Below are positions 48,284 to 59,377 of a stretch of 64,000 bases of DNA, piece by piece. Origin of the DNA: Monosporascus cannonballus (Eukaryota; Ascomycota; Sordariomycetes; Xylariales); the NCBI GenBank assembly GCA_004154925.1, contig QJNS01000092.1, positions 62,001-126,000 of the forward strand. Reading direction: 5' to 3'. Below the pieces are notes generated by a model, which made no database searches, was not told the DNA's origin, and saw only the letters and a program-made list of their open reading frames with translations. Positions within the stretch are counted from its first letter, which is position 1; every line of letters begins with the position of its first letter. A program made the position numbers and the translations under genes.

Positions 48284-49252
48284 GCAATATTCACCTGATA
48301 TATACCACGCACAAACACATCCGGTAGCTTAAGCCGCTGGGCGCCTTGGACGCGCTGTCTATTCTCATGATATATGTTTTATGAGGTGTCTCTCCTGGGA
48401 ACCGGTATATAGCTTAGCTTATGATTGCTTCTTGTTGCTTTTAATAAACCAGTAAAAATAACTTCAAAAAAAAGTTGGTTGCGTATAAGTCTGACCCAAT
48501 CGCTCGTACACACTCCTCCAGGCTCACCTGCTCGCTGGTGAAGTTGAGCTTGATTTAAGCTTAATGGCTACGCTCTAAGCTATCCGGATGATCAATCCTG
48601 CTCAGACTCGCGAGATCAGAATGATCACACACGACCATAATCCGATATCGACTCCTTCTATCTGTGTTGTCTTCTCGCGTCCAATTCCGCTCTCCTTCGA
48701 GGAATTTAACGGCATCTACACGCGTAGGTAGCTCCGTTGATGCCCAAATCCCTTCTAACTTTGAATATTAGTCCATAAGTCAGCCGGTTTTTGTACCAAG
48801 CTATGCAGAGCTAGCGAGTCTCTGACGTCCCCATGACACAACGGGGAGTTGGAGATTCAACGACGGCCCACCAATCAGCCGCGCGCGGTCCGAACCATCT
48901 GGCCCAAACAGGCCGCAGACTCGAGGCTTCTCCACCCTTTTCCGAGCCTCGCGCCTCCGCGAGAGGCGCGATCGATCGGCTTTCAAGGTTTCGTCTGTCT
49001 CCACCCATCCACCCGTTAGACGTGCGGTGCCGCGCGTTGATCACAATTGAGGAGGGGGGGGATTGGGGGAGAGCCAGCAGCGGACGAAGAAAGGGGGTAT
49101 ATATACCCCCTTTCTCGTCTGCGAAGAGAACCTTGAGGGACACCTTGTTGGAGACCCAAGAGACTCCCACGAGACTCCCACGACTACTACAACCGACCAA
49201 TCACCTACCTTACTTACCCACGCAAATACCACCGAACGCAACAGCAAGGAAG
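48284..49252. promoter_or_regulatory. FDH 3' flank and metallothionein promoter
   Basis: No supported gene. The distal half holds the metallothionein promoter, including the TATA palindrome at 49,090-49,113. Confidence 0.5.
49090..49113. promoter_or_regulatory. Perfect 24-base palindrome with TATA core
   Basis: AAAGGGGGTATA is followed directly by its exact reverse complement, so the core is TATATATA flanked by G5/C5 and A3/T3. Imperfect symmetry extends further out (GACGAAG on the left, CTCGTC on the right). It lies about 140 bases upstream of the metallothionein ATG, a sensible place for a TATA box, and could also act as a symmetric protein-binding site. Confidence 0.75.
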
Positions 49253-49493
49253 ATGGCCTGCTCCTGCAACTCCTCGGGCGCCTGCTCCTGCGCTAACGCC
49301 GGCACCTGCAAGTGCGAGCAGAACTGCGGCTGCACCAACTGCCCCGTAAGTCTACTCCCTCCGGATGCATACCCCCTTTCCTCGCAATTACCAGCAACCT
49401 ATCTACCCGGTTGAATCGTGACTGGCGGGCTCGCTTTCGAATTTTCTCGGAGGTGTTCCGAGTGCTGACCCAGCTGGATTACAGCAAAAATAA
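49253..49493 (+). CDS. Metallothionein, 33 residues
   Basis: Exon 1 is 49253-49345 and exon 2 is 49485-49493, giving MACSCNSSGACSCANAGTCK, CEQNCGCTNC and PQK. Ten cysteines in C-x-C and C-x3-C spacing with no aromatic residues mark a small copper- or zinc-binding metallothionein of fungal type. The intron is 139 bases (GTAAGT...GGATTACAG) with a GCTGAC branch site 20 bases before the acceptor. The nearer CAG at 49,471-49,473 would add an LDYSKN tail but is too close to the branch point. The protein buffers metal in the cytosol, and such genes are usually metal-induced. Confidence 0.92.
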
Positions 49494-50138
49494 AACAAGG
49501 CTTGAACTCGTGTAGGAACTTGTAATGGGTGTGGTGAGGATGGGTCATTCAGGTGGCGAGCGATGAGGGGGCGTTGGCTATATGGGGTCTGCTGCGTTGA
49601 CGACCCTTCCTGTCATTTACTAAGGAGATTGCGTATATAGTCCACACATTCGGATGAATGGCAGCACATAACACGGTTCCAAATTAACTCGAAGTTCCGC
49701 TGGCACGGGTATTTGTGCACAGTAACCAGCCGGACCCCGGTTTCGATATGTTTTAAACTCGTAATACTTGCCCATATCTGACGAATGGCGATAAGACAGC
49801 ACCCAGAACAAGTTCTTTTCATCATGTGGTGAAAGCTCGAACTATAAGAATGTCTCACCAATAAGAGATTCTCAAATCACTTCTTACTTCCCTTTTAGGG
49901 CAATGCCCCTAGTTAGCTGTTACGAAGAATTGTTATGGGCGCTGACTTCCATTCGTTAGATACAACGCATAATACCGCCTCCTAATCCGAAAACCCAGGT
50001 GTGTGTATGCATGCATCTCTCATGCGATGCGCCTCGAAACGCCATACGCCATGAATATGTATCTCATTCCGCAACTGGGATCCTTGTCCTTGATGCCAAT
50101 CGCCGGTGTCTATCCATCCATCTATCCATCCGTCCTCC
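49494..50138. other. Convergent 3' region, no gene seen
   Basis: The metallothionein and tof1 genes end toward each other here. Only short random frames are present. Confidence 0.5.
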
Positions 50139-53100
50139 TCACTCCTCGTCGCTGCTATCTATAATGAAGCCGGCCTTCGCCCTCGGCCGCCGCGGCGGCA
50201 CCGGCTTCGACGGAGGGACGTCTTCCTCCTCTTCCTCTTCATTGGCGCCGTCTTTGTCTGGCGCATCCGCCATCGCCTGGTCACCCGCATCCTCGTTAGC
50301 GGCCGGTTCTTCCCGGACGTCGGACAGACGCCGGCGCTTGGCGCTCGGCGCTTTTCCGGTGGTGGTACGATGCGGGCTTGAGGACAGGGGCGTGTCATCG
50401 GTGCCCGACGCCACGGCCCCGGCTTCGTCTGATTCCTCCGCGTTCGCGGCGGCCGCCGACTCCTGCGACGAGCTCGTCATGTCCTCGTCCCCATCTTCAT
50501 CATCATCCTCAAGTAGCGCCCTCGCCTTGCGCTTCTTCTGCTTCTGCCTCCGCTCTCCCTCGGCGTCCTCATCGTCATCCTCATCCGGAGCGTCTCCCGC
50601 GACCAGCGCCAGCCGCCGCAGCGATGACGCCGGGGGTTCGGGCTTGGCGACGGTGGCCGTGATGCTGGCGCCGAGTATGGCCGCCTCCTGCCGCTGCCGG
50701 ATGCGCTCCTCGTTGGCGTAGAACTCGGCCCAGCGGCCTCCCTCGTCGTCCGACTCGTCGTCACTGGCGTGCACGTAGACGTCGCTCTTGAAGCGGCGAG
50801 CCTTCTGCCTCTCGCGCTCGCGCCGTGCCCGCGCCTTCTCCTCGAGCTGCTCATCCGTTGGCCCTTCTTCCCCGTCCTCGCTTCCGCGCCGTCTGCGGCG
50901 ACGCCGCGTCTTCTTGGGCTTGTCTGGGTCGTCCAAGACCCTCCTGGTTGTGGGTCCGCCGGCCGGGAACAGGATGTCGTCGTCGTCGGAAGGCAGGCCG
51001 CCGTTGTTGTCATCGTCGTCGTCGAACACGGCCTTCTTCCGCGGAGCCGTCTTGCGGCGTAGTTGGTCCTCGGCCAACTTGCCGTCTTCGAAGGTCGGCG
51101 GGTCGAACTCGGCCTTGTTGATTAGGTCGAGCGAGTCTTGGAGTTTGTCTGCCGAGAGGTTTGACGGGATTACCCATGCTGCATCCGGGCTCTCTTCTAT
51201 CGTCGGCGCTAACCGTTCGAAGCCGACGACCTTCATGAGCAGCCGGAGATGCGAATTCTTAAACATGGCTGTGCGCCGAGCATCATCGTCGGGTCGAAGA
51301 GCTGTGGTAGGTTAGTGTCCAGTGCCTAATAATGGTCGGTTTTCTCGGATACTCACTGAATAAAGGAGGTTCTTTCATTAATGTGCTTTCCGTTGCCTGC
51401 TCCGTACTGGCTTGTCCATGAGCTTCCACGGATGGCATCGCCTTCTCCGCCTGCTCCCAGGCCGTTCTCTCGGTAATCGCGGTGGACAGCTGCTCCTTGA
51501 CCCATTTGACATGATGAGCCAGGTTCTTATCCAGCAGGACCCCGACGGCAATTGCCACCTGTCGGTCCGGCTCGACAGTGTGTCGGAATTCCAGCTCCGC
51601 CGCTGGTCTAGGCTGCGGCGTCGAGAGGGTCTGCTTCTCGTACCCGAATTCCAGATAGTGGGCCGTCGCGTTGAGCTTGGAGAATAGCATCTCGATGATG
51701 AGCTGGGGGCGCTCCTCGATCTTGCGGAAGCACTTCTTGAGGATCTGCCTCGCCAGTTCTTCCCATTCCTTGAACATGCTCGAGCCCCTGTCGAGCGGCT
51801 CCGGCCCCTTGATCATGCTGTAGAACAGCTGGATGATGTCGACCCGGAACAGCATGACGCTCATCTCCTGCTTAAAGGCCACGCGGTAGAAGTACCGGTG
51901 CGCCCGCTTGAGCTGCGAATCGTTGAGGTCCTGGTAGTACTTCGTGAATGCGGCGAAGGTGTCCACAACGCCCTGCGCGACGAAACGAGCCGCGAACCGG
52001 GCGAAGTCGAATTTCCGCTCCTTCGATATCCGCTCCGCGTTCGCCTCGTCATTTTCGGACTCGTCTCCCTCGTCAACGGGGTTCTCCTCGCTTCCCCCAG
52101 CAGCAGCAGCAGCCCTAGCCGCCTTCTTCCTTCTCACGCGACGGCGCGATCGTACTTGCATGTCGACGTTCTGCTTAGAATAGCCCTCCAAGACCCGTAG
52201 GTAGGTGTGCGTCAGCTCTGTACAGGAGTCAAGATATTCGAACCCCTGATCTTTGTAGTTCCGAGCAATGGCCGCGACTCGGTCGTGCGTCTCGTCCTCG
52301 TAGAAGATGCGGCTCAGTGTGTTCTCTGCGATCTCCTCATCCTCTTCGTTGCCGGATTCGAACATCTCCTGAACGGTTAGGAGGATCTGCGTGAAACACC
52401 TCATAGTAGCGCAGAGATCCTGCCAGCGCTTATTTTCCAGCGAGTCCGCCATGGCGCGGTTGAGAGTGACGAACATCTGCTGGTTGAGCACACCTGCCAC
52501 AAGATTAAAACTCGTAACATCTCCATTCTTGGTGGATTGGTTATCCTTGGCAGCCTTCTTCCGGACTCGTTCGGCTTCGAGGAACCACGCGACCAGGTAG
52601 AAAAATTGCCGTGAATGGTACTCGAAGATGTAGTCCTTCTGATCATCAAGCTTCTTTCGGATATGCTGAAATAAGGGGTTGAAACCAGAGTCCAAGAACT
52701 CTTCGACGAAGCCCTTCAGCTGCTGCCGCGCCCTAGCATTCAGTGACACAGGCGGGCCAAGGTCCTTCGGTTCCATATCCTCCTTTCTAGGCCGTCTTGG
52801 CGGTCGATACACCTTGCTACTATCCATCTTCTGCTGTCGGGTTGCTGCATCAAGTAACGCGTCCTGTCCGGATACTGTTGACACCTTTCCGTCGCCCCGG
52901 CCCACCCAAATCATGGTACCCCATCGGTTATGTCTCGACGGGGCTTTTCGGTTATAGGGCCTGTGCATCGCGGCTTCCTTATTCATCATAGCCGTGAGTT
53001 CGTTGGACTTTGCCTTGCTGAGTTGCTTGTCGTCCATCAACAGCTTCGAGACGTCGACGCGCTTGACTAGGTGGAAGATGATCTCCATCAGAGTGACGCC

Positions 53101-53893
53101 TTCCTGGTTAAAGTCCTCCCCCATGTTAGACGCTATGGTTAGAATTGTTAGAAGAATGTCCTGGTACGAGAAAGCGTCGATCAGAGCGGACCGCGAGGTT
53201 TGAGTCTCGTCGCCGTCGTATTTGACGCCCGGCGGGGGCGAGATCATGGCGATGTTCCGCAGAAACAGCAGGACCAACTTGATAATGCCTTCGTCGCGTG
53301 ACGTCCGCTCGCTGCGCGACAGGGCCATCGACGGCAGGGCAACCCGCACAGCAGTATGTAGGATCTGGGCAGCATCGAAATTGATGATGGACCGCTTGTA
53401 GCCGAGCTGGGCAAGCTGTAGAACCGGGAGGTGCCTATGGTGATTGATGGTCATCTGCTCGAGATCGCGTTCTAGTGGCCAGGTTAAGGGAACCAGTATC
53501 TCGAAACATGCCAGCGCTGCTCTAGCCCTGTACTTGTTTTCGGTTTCATTCTCCGGCCAGGATGCGAGGATGTGTAGTAAGTCGCCGTCGACGAGGTTCG
53601 CCTCCGCAAGACATCGGGCGACGTCCATGCGGTTGGTCTTCTCGTCGTAGAAGCGGATCCATTTCTTGATGTCCCGAAGAACCTCCAGCGCGGAGTCTCC
53701 GAGAACGTATCGTCCGTCATCATCGGCGCTGAAACCACCAAGCTGTGTAGGTTATTCAGATCAGTAAGACAACTTCATCGGGTAACATATAGATGAGATT
53801 GAATATAGTTGAACTTACAGCAGAGACGAGACTGTTGATATGTGCCCGGACTTCGGGATGCACGATATCGTTGGATTCGTCCAGCGACTCCAT
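50139..53893 (-). CDS. tof1: Replication fork protection protein Tof1/Swi1 (Timeless family)
   Basis: Three exons (53893-53819, 53742-51357 and 51301-50139) join in frame to 1,207 residues, close to yeast Tof1. The N-terminus reads [20 protein letters not shown], then [20 protein letters not shown], and [20 protein letters not shown] with [16 protein letters not shown], the Timeless N-terminal armadillo-like domain. A middle Timeless region follows ([20 protein letters not shown]). The C-terminal 350 residues are highly charged and acidic, with Arg-rich nuclear-localisation runs ([10 protein letters not shown]), ending [12 protein letters not shown]. In yeasts the family works with Csm3/Swi3 at the replication fork for pausing and S-phase checkpoint signalling. 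Intron 2 (55 bases) joins [20 protein letters not shown] across the splice. Confidence 0.95.
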
Positions 53894-54515
53894 CTTGGGT
53901 CTTTGGAGGGGATGGAACCGGCTCTTCCTTAGCACTCAATTGCTTGTGTTCAAGGTCAGCTTCCTCACAAGCAGATATTCAAGCCAGGCCAGGAAATTCT
54001 AAGTGGGATGCCATTCGCGACGCGTCCCCTGTAAGTTAGCGCGACGCGCCAAAAGTCAATTACTGCCGCCCCGCTCCCCGCATGTGGGTCTCTAGCTTTA
54101 GTGGGTCGCTCGGCATTGAAGTGACATTTCCTCTGGTACTACTACGTCGTAAGGTGAGTTGAACATTCTAATGAGGTATTTTATCGCTTAGCTTTAAGCT
54201 AATTTTTATAGTTAAGTTTAGTCTATATTTAATAATTAATTTTTCGCGGTATAATGGTCCACTTACTATTCGGTTCTTGATAATACCACCGCTTATATGA
54301 ATCCAAGCCTTAATATAATGATAGAGCTAGATCTAACTCTAACAGGTATCTGACTGGCATATTAAAACTCGGTCTCTTGGTCCGTACCTCGACTTGAGAC
54401 CCGCCTTTATCCGATGCCGAGGTTACCCGGTATTCACTACCTGGGGGTTATGTATCGCTATGATCTCACCTCGAGATCCTCCCTTCACCGAGTTCACAAT
54501 ACCCATCGAGACAGA
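53894..54515. promoter_or_regulatory. Divergent promoter region with a small AT-rich patch
   Basis: Lies between the divergent tof1 and hydroxyacyl-CoA dehydrogenase genes. About 54,170-54,260 is AT-rich and TA-rich like the RIP blocks, perhaps a remnant of a small element. No gene is seen. Confidence 0.45.
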
Positions 54516-55664
54516 ATGGCGAGCGCAATTGGAAGAAGAGCTTTGAGGCTGGCGAGCCAAAGGAGATGCTTTACCTCCACCCCCGCCCGGCATGCGGCCG
54601 AGGTGAAGAGCTTGGGTGTAATTGGCGCCGGGCAGATGGTGAGTTGCAAGCTCCCCCCTTGGCATGTGACTGCCACCACAGCAGAGGCTGGCTTATTGCC
54701 AATTTACTCACACCACCGACCACACCAGGGCCTAGGCATCGCGCTGGTCGCTGCGCAGAGGGCGAAGGTGCCGGTCACGCTGGTAGACTCATCACAAGCC
54801 TCCCTAGACAAGGGGCTAGCGTTCGCAGGTCCGTGTCCCCCCTTCCTAAAGGAGCAAGCGATAGGGTAGAGGACAGGGAGAGAGAAGGGGATACGGAGAC
54901 GGAGAGGTCGACAACTAACCACTCTAGCAGATAAACTCCTGGCCAAGGACGTCTCCAAGTCGCGCCTCACGCAGGAGCAGGCGGACGAGGCGCGCGGGCG
55001 GCTCTCGCCCACGACGTCCCTCGACACGCTGTCGGGCGTCGACTTCGTCATCGAGGCGGTGCCCGAAATCCCGGAGCTCAAGTTCGACGTGTTCGCGCGG
55101 CTGGCCGAGGTGTGCCCCGCGCACGCCGTGCTCGCGACCAACACGTCGTCCATCTCCATCACCAGGATCGCCGCCGCCGCCGCCAAGTCCGGGAAGGGCG
55201 CCGAGGCCGGCTCGCGCGTCGTCGCCACGCACTTCATGAACCCGGTGCCCGTGCAGAAGGGGGTCGAGATCATCAGCGGCCTGCAGACCTCGGCGGCCAC
55301 GCTCGAGACGGCCGTGGCCTTCTGCGGGGAGCGCATGGGCAAGGTGGCCTCGGTGTCGGCCGACTCGCCGGGCTTCCTGGCCAACCGCATCCTGATGCCG
55401 TACATCAACGAGGCCATCGTGTGCCTCGAGACGGGCGTTGGCGACCGCGACGCCATCGACGCCATCATGCGCAACGGCACCAACGTGCCCATGGGCCCCC
55501 TGCAGCTCGCCGACTTCATCGGCCTCGACACTTGCCTCGCCATCATGCGCGTGCTGCACCAGGAGACCGGGGACTCCAAGTACCGCCCCAGCGTCCTTCT
55601 CACCAAGATGGTCGACGCCGGGTGGCTGGGCAAGAAGAGCGGGAAGGGCTTTTACGACTATTAA
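54516..55664 (+). CDS. 3-hydroxyacyl-/3-hydroxybutyryl-CoA dehydrogenase, mitochondrial
   Basis: Three exons (54516-54638, 54729-54828 and 54931-55664) give 318 residues, the normal length for the short single-function enzyme. The N-terminal 30 residues are Arg/Ser/Ala-rich (MASAIGRRALRLASQRRCFT), a mitochondrial presequence. The NAD-binding GAGQMG spans residues 37-42 and is split by intron 1. Then come VDFVIEAVPEIPELK, ATNTSSISITRIAA, VATHFMNPVPVQKGVEIISG (His of the catalytic pair), SADSPGFLANRILMPYINEA, and GNTVPMGPLQLADFIGLD-type C-terminal dimer-domain motifs, ending KKSGKGFYDY. It oxidises 3-hydroxyacyl-CoA in beta-oxidation or butyrate metabolism. Intron 2 has an unusual GTCCGT donor. 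The long minus-strand frame over exon 3 is a GC-rich shadow. Confidence 0.94.
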
Positions 55665-56033
55665 AATGGGGGCCCTAGGCGACGTGCTTTTTAGGAGCGT
55701 TATGTGATGAGAAATTGTAAGAGGATAGGTAGTCGACTAAACAAATATCGGATATTGAACACAATAGATCACTCGTAGATCCTACGGCAGGCGGTGACGA
55801 TATGCCAGGGTCCAAAGGCTCAGCCTCAACATGACGGCCCTCAAGCTTGAATTGGTCATATGACGCTACGACTCGCAGTCTCATGGCGGTAAACCCCTTT
55901 ATTTATTAGGATGCCTGTGATGGGATCATCATATTGAGGCATAGAATAGGGAAATCAAATTTCAATCGCTCCGAACATGCAACAGAACCCATACCGCCTA
56001 ATGCAAGGTTATCCTCGTGCAACCCAAATGCTC
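55665..56033. other. Convergent 3' region, no gene seen
   Basis: Short spacer between the convergent dehydrogenase and ligase-like genes with no repeat or RNA gene seen. Confidence 0.5.
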
Positions 56034-59000
56034 CTATGCAAGTCCGACATAAAATTGCCTCCATGGATCATAATTCCCAACTCCGCGCTTACCTGATTCC
56101 AATTCAGCCGCCTTCTCCAGAACCCGCCAGTCGTAAACCGCGACCCATTCCCTATTTCCATTCTTCATTTGGAGATTGGCCTCCTCGAGCTTCTTCAGGA
56201 AAGCACATGTTGCCTCCTGGCGCCCAGACTCTACTAGACAGATCTTCCGCGCTCGATTCAGCCTCGATATCTTTGTGGGTGAGCCACGAATATGTGATCC
56301 AGATAAGTTCGAGCCTTTCCGTCGAGTCCATGAGACGGCGTCGACGATGAACTCCGTAATGCCATGCTCCTTGAGCAAGGTGTCCGTTACCCAGGCATAT
56401 GTAGCAATGCAGGGCGATAACAAGATGAACTTATTGGCAAAAATGCACTTCTCACTGGCATGAGTGCAAGTTGCAGCTCTATCCTCTAGCGGTAGCGGGG
56501 TTTCAGTGAGACGGGAGCCCCCTCCCCCTTTAGACGCACCATCGACTAACCGACCCGGCGAAGACGTAGTTGGACTCATGTTAGATGGCTGTTTAGGTAA
56601 AGGCGAAGCATTTTCTACGCTCTTGACATGGGCAACTCGACTTTTCTCCAACGAGTATGCGCCCCGGGTATCCATATCGCCTGAAGCACTCTCACTCAAA
56701 GCGTTCGAGTAAATTTGACCTAGGGGCTTTCTTGCTTTAGGTGGTAAACCAGTGACATCCCTCTGAGTACTCTTTGCAGGTATGGTAGATTCGCTTGAAT
56801 GATCGACACTACGGTGCCTCTTCGAGTTTTGCCTGTCGCCTGCCTGATTGCGACGCTTTTTCGCGGCCTCTGGCCTTCTAACATCAGCATCAACAGTTCC
56901 TACGGACTGACCAGGAGTGGACTCTGATCCCAATGCGGAAGATGCTGGAGGAGTTGGAAGAGCGGGTGGACCTTTTGCATAGGCTGGCTTAGCAAGTCTA
57001 AGATCTTCCTCGACAGTCCTATTCCTTTCGCGACGGTGCTCCTCAGAACTAAGCCGCCTAGGTGATACTGTCGACTCCGAGGAAGTGCTGTCTTGGCTGA
57101 TGGCATCGACTGCTATGCCGCGAGGGTCTGCCTTCTCGAGGGCACGTATCCAGTTCTTCATTTCCTGACTATCCTCTTGTTGTGGCATCTCAGTTGCCGT
57201 CTTAGCTGCCTCTTGCAGGTCGTCGAATGTGATAGCGTCTATATAGGATCTGTCAAAGTGAATTTTGGAAACCGTCGGAAACCTCATGCTCCAGTATCTT
57301 GAGTTCGGCTCCTTGTCAAACGAAAAACAGCGAACATCAAAGATGACTGGGTCGGCAAAGACGACCGTAGGCGGCTTCGTGGACGCTATACCATGAAGTT
57401 CCAGGTCGAACACGTCCTGTTCTTCTAGTGCAACAGATTCAGGGTTTTAATGAGCAAAGAATGTCTTCATCAAGGCCTCGTTAAGCTCGACAATATTGAG
57501 GACCATGAACCGAGCTTGTTCATTACCCACTTTGACCTGGTTCCGGTTCTGCAGGCAGCCAATATAGAAGTGCGTCCATTTCAGGTTTCGGATCTGGTAG
57601 GTCTTGGCCGCAGCTGCCTCGTAGCTGGCACCGATGACTGCGAAATCCCCAACATCACCCCAGCCTTGGATGCATTCTTTCTTCAGCTTGATATTGCAGC
57701 ATGCGTAGGGTTTCTGGGTGGTGGAGAAGTCGAAGTAGGGTGTATCCGGCTTGATGACGATGCCTTCTCCTCGGCTTGTAATGCATTTAGCGAAAGCTTC
57801 TCGTAAGCCAGCGGCAGCCGTGCGCTCCGAGCAGGCTATGACCTGGCTTTGTACGATCTCAGCATAGCCCTCCCGGCAGGTAATCAGATCCACTAGACGC
57901 TTTCTTCGCTCGGACTGGCAATGAGCCAGCAGCGATTGATTATCAATCATCAAAGCATCATAGTAGATGATCATCAGATGCTCATAACCGTGGCCCCTAG
58001 GCTGTTTTAGCACCACGACCTCGCTCGGCCGTAAGGAGAGCTTACTGTGAGTCCCTATCGGTACCGAGAAAAGTTCCGGATCTAGATACATGTTTGCGAA
58101 TCTTACGAAAAGGCGAAATCCTGCTGTCCCCCTCGAGATTAGTAACTAGATAATGACCACTGAATATCTCATAGCATACCTTGCCATTATACACTACCAG
58201 TTCTCCCTCGAGTATGCATCCCTGTTTTAAGGGGCAGTCTGGCTTGCCCAGCCTTAGCGAATCCCGAATAGCACTATGAAAGTTAGTAACGACAGAGCTG
58301 GCGCACAGTGGAATGCAGGAACGAACATACCTGTGTAAGCCAGCTCTGTCGTTGGTGCTGTCCTTTCCGCTCTTGGAGAAAATCTGAATATAATGGTGGC
58401 CTTTGTTGAGATCGATGTGAAGTTGACAATATTCTCCATCAATCTTCTGCTCAACGCTGACGGGTCGCCCCCTGGTCATGTCCAAGCAATTTTTAATACT
58501 TCGGCCTTTGAACCATGGCTGTCTCCCGACCTTAATGCCCAACTTTGGCTCCATAACCGAGATGATCCGGTCATAGTCCCCAGCGGATTGGTTGACATGG
58601 CGCAGGAAGGCTGTAGTGATCGTCAGGTCATCCCGGACTTTCAGCAGTTGTGGCAGCAAGACATGGTAGCCGCTGAAGATAGTATACTCGTCTAACACTA
58701 CTGGCTGATAATTCTTTAGGACCAAGCGGGTGAGCCATTTTGCGTCTCGCGCACTGAGCTCCACATAAATGCTGCCCAGTGTGCGATTCGCATACTTCTC
58801 GCCGTGGTCTTGCCGGCTTGCCCGTATTTTAGGCGAGCTGAATCGAGACGCTGCTGCAATTTCTCCAAGGAGAGCATCTATTTTCTCTACGCTGAGCTCC
58901 TGATCCTGGGCGGGATTGGGCTAGATTTCTCGTTAGCATAACTCGGAAATTCTTGAGACTGAATCGAAGCTGAGCAAGCCACCGGATGTGATTCTGGGTT

Positions 59001-59377
59001 GATGAAGGTACGAACACTATGATTCTTACCGTGCTTTTCAGCATGCTCTCTACACAGTCTCCGAGGTCGACGCCCGATCCCGGCGTTTCGTGTCTGCGTA
59101 GTTCTAACACTCTGGAGTAGCCTAACCCCAAGGCATGGCCGATTATGCTATATAACCGGGTAGCTTGGATGCAGTAGACACGGTCTGTTCTACGCTCAGG
59201 TAGCAACGCTGACAGTATGGCACTGGCGTCATTGTCTACGGAGGCCAGACGGGAGCGATGTTCCTTAAACCAGCCCGCAACGAGGGTTTTGCTGGGCGCT
59301 TTTTGCGTTTTCAAAGAATGTAACTCGTCATCGAGCTGTTGGAGCAGGTCGCATACGTAAGTGAATGAAAAAGGCAT
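56034..59377 (-). CDS. ATP-dependent DNA ligase-like protein with in-frame stop
   Basis: Exons 59377-59030, 58920-58046 and 57996-56034 form one frame of 1,062 codons, interrupted by TAA at 57449-57447 (codon 591). N-terminal ligase domain: MPFSFTYVCDLLQQLDDELH, then LPERRTDRVYCIQATRLYSI. Nucleotidyltransferase core: VEQKIDGEYCQLHIDL with the adenylated Lys at about residue 275, CILEGELVVYN, SPFRKIRKHVSRSGTFLGT, HGYEHLMIIYYDALMIDN and SRGEGIVIKPDTPYFDFS. OB-fold region: KLKKECIQGWGDVGDFAVIG. After the stop come FADPVIFDVRCFSFDKEPNS, a Ser-rich linker and a C-terminal BRCT-like segment (FILLSPCIATYAWVTDTLLK). It resembles fungal Lig4-like ligases but is not a plain Lig4. If the stop is real, the product loses the C-terminal half while keeping the catalytic core. 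Confidence 0.8.

Noticed and set aside
49999..50721. 240-codon plus-strand Ser-rich frame
   Set aside because: It is the reverse of the acidic GAC/GAG-rich tail of tof1, which produces Ser-rich antisense frames.
54704..55633. 309-codon minus-strand frame opposite the hydroxyacyl-CoA dehydrogenase
   Set aside because: Shadow of a GC-rich exon; the plus-strand product is a clear enzyme with matching splice sites.
57997..58045. Second intron of the ligase-like gene ending at the earlier AACAG acceptor
   Set aside because: It would put the conserved HGYEHLM block out of frame; the CCTAG acceptor nine... bases region just downstream restores DSQGHGYEHLM.
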